DNA from: Hyphomicrobiales bacterium
Lineage (GTDB): Bacteria; Pseudomonadota; Alphaproteobacteria; Micropepsales; Micropepsaceae
NCBI GenBank assembly: GCA_017849395.1
Contig: JAFIHO010000059.1
Span: forward strand, 1-11,965
DNA length: 11,965 bases
Reading direction: 5' to 3'
Below, piece after piece: positions 7,397-11,965 of the stretch; position 1 is the first letter of the stretch; every line of letters starts with the position of its first letter. Below the pieces are notes generated by a model. That model searched no databases and had not been told where the DNA came from. It worked only from the letters and a program-made list of their open reading frames with translations. A program made the translations under genes and the position numbers.

Positions 7397-7425
7397 ATTG
7401 TATGTCGCGGCGCAAAAGAAACCAA
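7397..7425 (-). promoter_or_regulatory. Candidate sigma70-type promoter of the diiron protein gene
   Basis: On the minus strand TTGGTT (7425-7420), a 17-bp spacer and TACAAT (7402-7397) match a housekeeping promoter (5 of 6 at -10, 3 of 6 at -35). A start near 7390 would leave a leader of about 15 nt that contains the GGAGGG ribosome site. Confidence 0.55.
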
Positions 7426-7431
7426 GAATAT

Positions 7432-7445
7432 TGACGCTCGCGTCA
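7432..7445. promoter_or_regulatory. Palindromic operator-like site TGACGC-TC-GCGTCA
   Basis: A perfect 6-bp inverted repeat with a 2-bp centre lies in the divergent intergenic region, 6 bp upstream of the -35 of the diiron gene promoter. Its centre is about 48 bp from the inferred start of that gene and about 105 bp from that of the cyclase gene, a position that suits a dimeric regulator. I cannot assign the binding protein. Confidence 0.45.
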
Positions 7446-7507
7446 CACAATCGTCGCGCGCCGTATGCAGACAGTGGAGACACCGGAACAGTGTGCAGCG
7501 CGCAAAA

Positions 7508-7536
7508 TTGACTGGCCGGTCACGCACCTTGGTAAT
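7508..7536 (+). promoter_or_regulatory. Candidate sigma70-type promoter of the cyclase-like gene
   Basis: TTGACT (7508-7513), a 17-bp spacer and GGTAAT (7531-7536) lie about 35 bp before the ATG at 7571. The -35 matches 5 of 6 consensus bases. This is a motif-only prediction. Confidence 0.5.
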
Positions 7537-7570
7537 AGTTTGAAGCGGTGGGGAAATTCTAGGTCTCTAA

Positions 7571-9775
7571 ATGGACTGGTCCAGACCGATGGGGGCATGG
7601 CTGGCGCCGCTGGTGCTGCTGGGCGCCGCGGTGTTCGCCATCCTGTTCGACCCCTTCGGCATGGAATCGGCGCTGAGTGCGCGGCTTTTCGATGTTTATC
7701 AGCGCAATTTCCCGGCGGTCTATTCCGAAAGCACCGTGCCGGTGCGGGTGCTGGAGGTGGATTCCAAAAGCCTGGCGCAGAACGGACCCTGGCCCTGGAA
7801 TGAGGAAAAGCTGGCCGGGCTGACCCAGTCGCTTTCCGACGCGGGCGCCAGAATGCTCGTTTTCGCGGTTCCGCTGGAGACGGTGGATTCCGCACCCGCC
7901 GACATCCTGTCCAGGATTCCGCCCGGTCCGGCCTTTGACGCAGCGCGCGAAGCGCTGACCAGCCTGCCCGCGCCCGACGATCTGCTGGCGGCGCGTTTCC
8001 GGGAACAGAAGACGGTGGTTCCCGTCACTTTGGGCACGGAAGGCGGCCGCGCGCCGCAGATCAAAGCCAAATTTGTCTATCGCGGCCAGTTCGATCCCTA
8101 TCGCGCCGCGCGCGGTTTCAATGCCGGGGCCGCCAGCACCGCGCAACTGGAACAGGCCGCCATCGGGGTCGGCGCGCGCAACCTGACGCGGGATTCCGAC
8201 AATGTGGTGCGGCGGATGCCGCTGGTGTTCCGCCTGAACGGCAAGCCGGTTCCGTCATTGGCCGCCGAAACGATGCGCGTGCTGGAAAACCGGGACGCCA
8301 TCACCATGGCCACGGACGAGCGCGATCCGATCACCTTCATCCGTGCCGTCGGAATATCGGGTATGGACACGGATGGTTCCTTCATTCCGACCGACCGGGA
8401 TGGCGCGTTCCGCCTGCGCTACAGCGCGGGTGCGCAGGCGCGCATCGTGGAGGTCAGCGACCTGTCCGGCCCCAAGGCGGGCGCGCTGCGCGGCGCGATC
8501 GTCGTCATCGGCCCGCCCGGCGCGCAGGTGAAAACCCCGATGGGCCTGATGAGCGAAGCCGGTGTGCTGGCGGAAGGCTTGCAGAACCTGCTGTCAGGCC
8601 AGGTGCTGCAACGGCCCGCCCATGCGCGGCTGGGCGAGGCATTGTGGCTGGCGCTGTTCGGGGTAGGCGCGATCCTGCTGTTGCTGCGCCAAGGACTGGG
8701 TTGGGCCTGCGGGCTGGCGCTGGGCTGCATTCTGGCGGCCGCCTATGGCTCCTGGTTCCTGTTCGTCAGCCGGGGCGTGCTGATCGACGCCGCCGGTCCT
8801 TCGGTGGGACTGGTTGCGGTGGTGGCAGGCGCGGCCATCGTCAATGTGCGCGATCTTCGGCTGAAACGCGCCGCGCTGCGCATGGCCTTTTCCGATTCCC
8901 TGCCGCGCGACACCATTGAGACGATCGCGCGCCGTCCTTCGCTGCTGAAAACCGATGGCGAGACGCGCACCGTCACCTATCTGGTATGCGGCGTGCGCGG
9001 GCTGGCGGGACTGGCGGCATCTTATCGTGACGATCCCGCCGGTTTCACCCGCATGACCAGCCAGGTGCTGACGCCGCTGATGGATGAGGCGCTGGCGCAT
9101 GGCGGCACCATCGACCGGCTGACGGCGGATGGTTTCGCCGCTTTCTGGAATGCGCCGCTGGACGATCCCGACCACGCCACCCATGCCTGCGAGGCGGCCC
9201 ATGGCATGAGTGTTATGTCATCGCGGATCAGCGAAACACTGGCGCAGCAGCATCGCGGCGAGGGCGTTGCGCCCGCCGTCGAGATCGGCGTGGGCATCGC
9301 CAGCGGCAATGTGATCGCGGGCGGGTTCGGCGGCCATGGCCGCGTCGGCTACAGCGTGCATGGCGATACGGTGAACCTGGCGACGCGTATCCAGGCGCTG
9401 TCGCCGCAATATGGCCCCGCCGTGGTGGTGGCGGACGAGACGCGCCAGATGGCCGACCGCAGCTTCGCCTTTCTGGAAGTGGATTATATCGCGGCGGGCG
9501 GCGAGGACGCGCCGGTGCGGCTTTATGCGATGCTGGGCAATCCGGTGGTGCGCGCGTCACCCAAATTCCGCGCGCTGGCCACGTTCCATGAACATATCTT
9601 CTCGGCCCTGCGCCAGCAGCGCTGGACCGAGGCGCGCGACCTGATCGCCCAGTGCCGCAATCTGTCCGGCGCGAGCCAGAAGCTGTACGACCTGCACCTG
9701 AAGCGCATCGGCTATTTCGAGACCAACCCGCCGGGACCGGAATGGGATGGCGCGTTCAGGCCCATTCTGAAATAG
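7571..9775 (+). CDS. CHASE2-domain class III adenylate/guanylate cyclase-like membrane protein
   Basis: A 734-aa protein. It has one N-terminal membrane segment (about 9-27), an extracytoplasmic CHASE2-like sensor (about 35-345, with VRVLEVDSKSL and WPW), three more hydrophobic segments (about 355-373, 378-400, 405-426) and a cytosolic class III nucleotide cyclase domain (about 465-655). A C-terminal helical tail ends in WDGAFRPILK. In the catalytic domain the second metal Asp (D520), the transition-state Asn602/Arg606 (GDTVNLATR) and a small Ser at 595 of the class IIIb type are present. However, the first metal Asp is Gly474 (LVCGVRG where LFxDIRG is usual) and the adenine-contacting Lys is Arg516 (DRLTAD for DKxxGD). 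It may therefore be weak, altered or inactive as a cAMP synthase. The ATG is preceded by TAGG at 7-nt spacing, a weak ribosome site. Confidence 0.88.
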   Translation: MDWSRPMGAWLAPLVLLGAAVFAILFDPFGMESALSARLFDVYQRNFPAVYSESTVPVRVLEVDSKSLAQNGPWPWNEEKLAGLTQSLSDAGARMLVFAVPLETVDSAPADILSRIPPGPAFDAAREALTSLPAPDDLLAARFREQKTVVPVTLGTEGGRAPQIKAKFVYRGQFDPYRAARGFNAGAASTAQLEQAAIGVGARNLTRDSDNVVRRMPLVFRLNGKPVPSLAAETMRVLENRDAITMATDERDPITFIRAVGISGMDTDGSFIPTDRDGAFRLRYSAGAQARIVEVSDLSGPKAGALRGAIVVIGPPGAQVKTPMGLMSEAGVLAEGLQNLLSGQVLQRPAHARLGEALWLALFGVGAILLLLRQGLGWACGLALGCILAAAYGSWFLFVSRGVLIDAAGPSVGLVAVVAGAAIVNVRDLRLKRAALRMAFSDSLPRDTIETIARRPSLLKTDGETRTVTYLVCGVRGLAGLAASYRDDPAGFTRMTSQVLTPLMDEALAHGGTIDRLTADGFAAFWNAPLDDPDHATHACEAAHGMSVMSSRISETLAQQHRGEGVAPAVEIGVGIASGNVIAGGFGGHGRVGYSVHGDTVNLATRIQALSPQYGPAVVVADETRQMADRSFAFLEVDYIAAGGEDAPVRLYAMLGNPVVRASPKFRALATFHEHIFSALRQQRWTEARDLIAQCRNLSGASQKLYDLHLKRIGYFETNPPGPEWDGAFRPILK

Positions 9776-9776
9776 C

Positions 9777-9794
9777 GCGCGCGAAGTCGCGCGC
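9777..9794. other. GC-rich hairpin directly after the cyclase gene
   Basis: GCGCGCG and CGCGCGC pair over 7 bp around the loop AAGT, beginning one base after the stop codon at 9775. No T-tract follows, so it is not a classic intrinsic terminator. It could protect the 3' end or help termination together with the palindromes just downstream. Confidence 0.4.
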
Positions 9795-9801
9795 ACCAGA
9801 A

Positions 9802-9902
9802 ATTGTCATGGCCCACTTTATGTGGGCCATCCAGCAGGCGAGCGTCCGCGAGCCAATGAGCTTCCTGCCCTGGATGGCCCGGTCAAGCCGGGCCATGACA
9901 AT
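9802..9902. repeat. Double-hairpin palindromic intergenic repeat
   Basis: A 101-bp composite lies between the convergent cyclase and dipeptidase genes. The outer 13-bp arms (9802-9814 and 9890-9902, ATTGTCATGGCCC and its complement) are perfect. Inside are two perfect 9-bp hairpins, ATGGCCCAC-TTTAT-GTGGGCCAT (9808-9830) and ATGGCCCGG-TCAAG-CCGGGCCAT (9874-9896), separated by a 43-bp spacer. From memory, GGCCCGG-TCAAG-CCGGGCC palindromes flanked by TGGAT and GACA are widely dispersed between genes in Alphaproteobacteria, comparable to REP/BIME elements. The right arm ends on the first base of the dipeptidase stop codon complement. It may act as a bidirectional terminator or an mRNA 3' stabiliser. 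Confidence 0.8.
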
Positions 9903-10690
9903 CAGGGCACAGATATGTCCGCCAACCCATAATGCGCCGCCGGCGCACCTGTCAGCGCGGCCCATAGCTGGTCGCCCCAGGAGTAGTGCCACCATTCGTC
10001 GGGATGACCGGCGAAACCTTCCTCGATCATCAGCCAGTGCAGCAGGCGGCGGTTGGCGCGGGCTTCGTCATCGGAGAGGGAAAAGGAATCGGCGGAGCCC
10101 GATTCGAACCGGTCGCGATGCGCCAGCGCCGTCACATCGTCGAACAGCGAGCCCATCCACAGCGCATCGCCATCCTTCCAGCGCAGGGTGAGATCGACCG
10201 CCGCGCCCGTGGCGTGGGGCGCGGGCGAATTGGGGTCGTCGGTGGGCGCGGACCAGTAGCGCTCCACCTCGTCGGTCAGGGCCGCGCCTTCCAGTTTCGA
10301 GCCGCGCCGCTTCAGTTCCTGCGGCATCCACACATCGTGAAAGAAAGCCTGCACCGCGCGCGGCCGCCAGGCATCGAACAGGAACAGCTCCAGCCCCGCC
10401 TGTCCCGCGCGCGCGTTGACGCGGCCCAGCCGTTCGGCCACGCTTTGCCGCAGCAGGAGTTTTTCGGTCGCGCCCTCGATCCTGAGCCAATAGGGCGGAT
10501 TGCGCGGACTGGCATAGAAATTCTCGCCCTTCAGCCCCACATCGCGTGCTTCCACCGCCGTCTCGCCAAACAGGCGATTGTCGCGCGCCAGGGGGATGCG
10601 CTTGCGATAGCCGATGCGCGCCCTTCGTGCATCCGACAGATCGCCGATGGGACGTTCGCGCAGTTGTTGCAGGGGACCGAAAGGAGTCAT
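9902..10690 (-). CDS. ddpX: VanX-type D-alanyl-D-alanine dipeptidase (peptidase M15D)
   Basis: A 262-aa zinc dipeptidase predicted to split D-Ala-D-Ala, feeding D-Ala from peptidoglycan turnover back into metabolism. The zinc site is visible: H159 and D166 in APHATGAAVDL, and H235 with the catalytic E232 in DEWWHY. The transition-state Arg lies in FDAWRP (R109). The first motif has Ala where the consensus SxHxxGxAxD has Ser. No signal peptide is evident, so it is probably cytosolic. No vanR/S/H/A homologue is present, which argues for a housekeeping role over glycopeptide resistance. The start is taken at MTPFG (10690). The frame continues upstream through the palindromic repeat, which is unlikely to be coding. 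It is divergent from the DUF2817 gene, with repeats at both ends. The symbol is by family resemblance only. Confidence 0.87.
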   Translation of the reverse strand: MTPFGPLQQLRERPIGDLSDARRARIGYRKRIPLARDNRLFGETAVEARDVGLKGENFYASPRNPPYWLRIEGATEKLLLRQSVAERLGRVNARAGQAGLELFLFDAWRPRAVQAFFHDVWMPQELKRRGSKLEGAALTDEVERYWSAPTDDPNSPAPHATGAAVDLTLRWKDGDALWMGSLFDDVTALAHRDRFESGSADSFSLSDDEARANRRLLHWLMIEEGFAGHPDEWWHYSWGDQLWAALTGAPAAHYGLADISVP

Positions 10691-10701
10691 CTCTGGTACA
10701 C

Positions 10702-10803
10702 TAGAGCGGTTCCAGGAAAAGTGTGCGGCGGTTTTCCGTCCGGAACCGCGACCAAACAAGGAGATAGAGTATTTCGCGATTCAACGAAGCGCGAAATACT
10801 CTA
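10702..10803. repeat. Two-hairpin palindromic intergenic repeat filling the divergent promoter region
   Basis: About 102 bp with two structured halves. The left half has GCGGTTCC (10706-10713) pairing with GGAACCGC (10742-10749), and inside it GGAAAA (10715-10720) pairing with TTTTCC (10732-10737). The right half is a perfect 14-bp inverted repeat, TAGAGTATTTCGCG (10765-10778) with CGCGAAATACTCTA (10790-10803), and a further TTC/GAA pair inside the loop. The element begins TAGAG and ends CTCTA. I recognise this layout (TAGAGCGGTTCC...TTTTCC...CTCTA) as resembling a dispersed alphaproteobacterial repeat, but copy number cannot be tested here. It fills nearly all of the 115 bp between the two divergent start codons. 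Confidence 0.78.
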
Positions 10804-10805
10804 AA

Positions 10806-11888
10806 ATGATGTCTTCCGATCCCGAAAGTCATTTTCCCGCCGATTACCGCAAGGCGCGCCAGGCCTTTATCGCCGCGGCGGAGGCGGCAGGCACCGATGT
10901 CATCACCCGCGTCCATCCCACGGCCAAGGGACCGGATGGCAAGCCGCTGTTTCTGGATACCGCCGCGCTGGGGCCGCGCACCGCGACACGCGCGCTGCTG
11001 CTGATTTCGGGCACGCATGGGGTGGAGGGTTATTTCGGCTCCGGCGCGCAGACAGGCCTGCTGCGCGAAGGGATGAAAGCGCCGGATGGCGCGCGCATCG
11101 TTCTGGTCCATGCGTTGAATCCGTCCGGCTTCGCGCGGAACCGGCGGGTGAATGAGGACAATGTCGATATCAACCGCAATTTCGTGGACTTTGGAGCGCC
11201 CCCTGAAAATCCTGAATATGACGCGCTGGCCGCCGCCATCGCGCCGCGCGATCTTGAGCCCGCCACCCTTTCCGCCGCCAACCAGACCCTGCTGGACTAT
11301 GGCAAGGCCCATGGCCTGAGGGCGCTGCAGTCGGCTGTCACGCGCGGCCAGTATCGGCATCCCGATGGATTATGGTTTGGCGGCGCGAAGCAATGCTGGT
11401 CGCTTGCCATGATGCGCGCGGTGCTGACCGAGGATTTACGGTCGGTGGAGAAGCTGTCCGTGATCGACTTTCACACCGGACTGGGTGAAAGCGGCGCGGG
11501 CGAGATCATCACCGAGGCCCTGCCCTGCAGCGCCGACTATGCGCGGGCGCGCGCCATATGGGGCGGCATGGTCAAGTCCAGCGATGGCGGCGAGTCCGTA
11601 TCGCCTGCGCTGACCGGCACCCTGGACCGCGCGCTGGCCGCCTGGCTGCCGGGGACGGAACTCGCCTTCGCGGCGCTGGAGGTGGGTACTCGCCCGCTGC
11701 ATCAGGTGTTCGATGCCCTGCGCCGCGACAACTGGCTGCACAATTTCGCGCATGAACCCGATCCGGCGCTGGCCGCTTCCATCGCGCGCCAATGCCGCGA
11801 CGCCTTTTATGTCGATGATCCGGCGTGGAAGGGCCGGGTTTTCAGGCTGGCCCGGCAATCGGTCCGGGCGGCGCTGGCGGCGCTTTAG
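10806..11888 (+). CDS. DUF2817 family M14-like zinc carboxypeptidase/deacylase
   Basis: A 360-aa protein of the DUF2817 family, related to the zinc carboxypeptidase and succinylglutamate desuccinylase/aspartoacylase fold. Likely zinc ligands are H71 and E74 in SGTHGVEGYFGS and H223 in VIDFHTGLGE. Substrate-binding residues follow in NEDNVDINRNF (N123/R124), and a candidate catalytic Glu is E292 in ALEVGTRP. Substrates of the family are not established; hydrolysis of an amide or peptide bond is the expected chemistry. Two adjacent ATGs (10806 and 10809) can start it. Both fit the usual short N-terminus before FPADYRKARQAF, and the open frame running upstream to 10614 is antisense to the dipeptidase. 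No Shine-Dalgarno is visible, because the palindromic repeat ends 2 nt before the first ATG. Confidence 0.87.
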   Translation: MMSSDPESHFPADYRKARQAFIAAAEAAGTDVITRVHPTAKGPDGKPLFLDTAALGPRTATRALLLISGTHGVEGYFGSGAQTGLLREGMKAPDGARIVLVHALNPSGFARNRRVNEDNVDINRNFVDFGAPPENPEYDALAAAIAPRDLEPATLSAANQTLLDYGKAHGLRALQSAVTRGQYRHPDGLWFGGAKQCWSLAMMRAVLTEDLRSVEKLSVIDFHTGLGESGAGEIITEALPCSADYARARAIWGGMVKSSDGGESVSPALTGTLDRALAAWLPGTELAFAALEVGTRPLHQVFDALRRDNWLHNFAHEPDPALAASIARQCRDAFYVDDPAWKGRVFRLARQSVRAALAAL

Positions 11889-11912
11889 ATTTCCGGGCGG
11901 CTGGGGTATAGC
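11884..11912 (+). promoter_or_regulatory. Candidate promoter of tRNA-Arg
   Basis: TTTAGA (11884-11889), a 17-bp spacer and TATAGC (11907-11912) match the -35 and -10 elements at 4 of 6 bases each, just before the tRNA. The -35 overlaps the stop codon of the DUF2817 gene. The call is weak and rests on position. Confidence 0.35.
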
Positions 11913-11922
11913 AGCCACCTAC

Positions 11923-11965
11923 GCACCCGTAGCTCAGCTGGATAGAGTGCTGCCCTCCGAAGGCA
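11923..11965 (+). tRNA. tRNA-Arg (anticodon CCG), 5' part only
   Basis: The first 43 nt of a tRNA: acceptor strand GCACCCG, D-arm GCTC/GAGT, anticodon stem CTGCC with the beginning of GGCA(G), and loop CTCCGAA with anticodon CCG, reading CGG. The remainder lies beyond the right edge, so the acceptor and T-arm cannot be checked. Confidence 0.88.

Noticed and set aside
7376..7483. N-terminal extension of the diiron protein to 7483
   Set aside because: It would run through the candidate promoter and palindrome, while GGAGGG precedes the ATG at 7375.
6653..7543. A 296-codon open frame on the plus strand
   Set aside because: It is antisense to the diiron protein and shows no family features. It spans the promoter region as well.
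7559..8146. Minus-strand open frames over the cyclase gene (also 8594-9202)
   Set aside because: Their composition is biased and they lie opposite a well-supported multi-domain protein.
10691..10759. N-terminal extension of the dipeptidase to 10759
   Set aside because: The added residues are encoded entirely by the palindromic repeat and do not resemble the family.
1..11965. CRISPR array, prophage, insertion sequence or toxin-antitoxin system
   Set aside because: No regularly spaced direct repeats, transposase, integrase, or phage or toxin-like small gene pairs are visible on either strand.

Overview
The window looks like a chromosomal segment of a GC-rich alphaproteobacterium. Most genes are well above 60 % GC by eye. 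The RegB/RegA redox pair with a SCO/SenC gene, the CHASE2-type class III cyclase, the tRNA sequences and the palindromic intergenic repeats all fit that class. No genus can be assigned safely from the sequence alone. Most of the window is ordinary core and peripheral metabolism. I see no phage, transposase, CRISPR array or secretion cluster.

Layout from left to right. (1) 1-2430 is a redox/respiration block. It holds the 5' part of a regA/actR-type response regulator (minus strand, cut by the window edge), the full sensor kinase regB (minus) and a divergent senC/SCO copper chaperone (plus). RegB keeps the quinone-binding GGxxNPF heptad and a cysteine exactly 40 residues after the phosphorylated His. 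(2) 2427-3606 holds yggT then folD (minus, 1-nt gap), with folD meeting senC tail to tail in a 4-nt overlap. (3) 3735-3810 is tRNA-Ala(CGC) with a plausible promoter. (4) 3897-5138 is a secreted PQQ-type sugar (sorbosone) dehydrogenase (minus), divergent from a small exported FliL-like protein (5201-5671, plus). (5) 5742-6203 is a small lipoprotein of unknown function, clearly lower in GC than its neighbours. (6) 6260-7375 encodes a ferritin-like diiron protein (minus), divergent from a CHASE2/adenylate cyclase-like membrane protein (7571-9775, plus). Their 195-bp intergenic region carries two sigma70-like promoters and a perfect TGACGC-TC-GCGTCA palindrome. (7) 9902-10690 is a VanX-type D-Ala-D-Ala dipeptidase (minus), divergent from a DUF2817 zinc peptidase-like hydrolase (10806-11888, plus). 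Complex palindromic repeats sit on both sides of the dipeptidase gene. (8) A tRNA-Arg(CCG) begins at 11923 and runs off the right edge.

How the genes work together. RegB/RegA and SenC form a coherent unit: redox sensing through the quinone pool and a cysteine, control of respiratory genes, and copper delivery for cytochrome oxidase assembly. The dipeptidase and DUF2817 protein are both predicted metallopeptidases read from one intergenic region that is almost entirely repeat DNA. The other genes show no obvious shared pathway.

Most worth a second look: the cyclase, whose first metal-binding Asp and adenine-contacting Lys are replaced; the RegA with Asp at the usual aromatic switch position; and the two palindromic repeats that reach to within a few bases of start and stop codons. 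I found no clear new multi-gene system.
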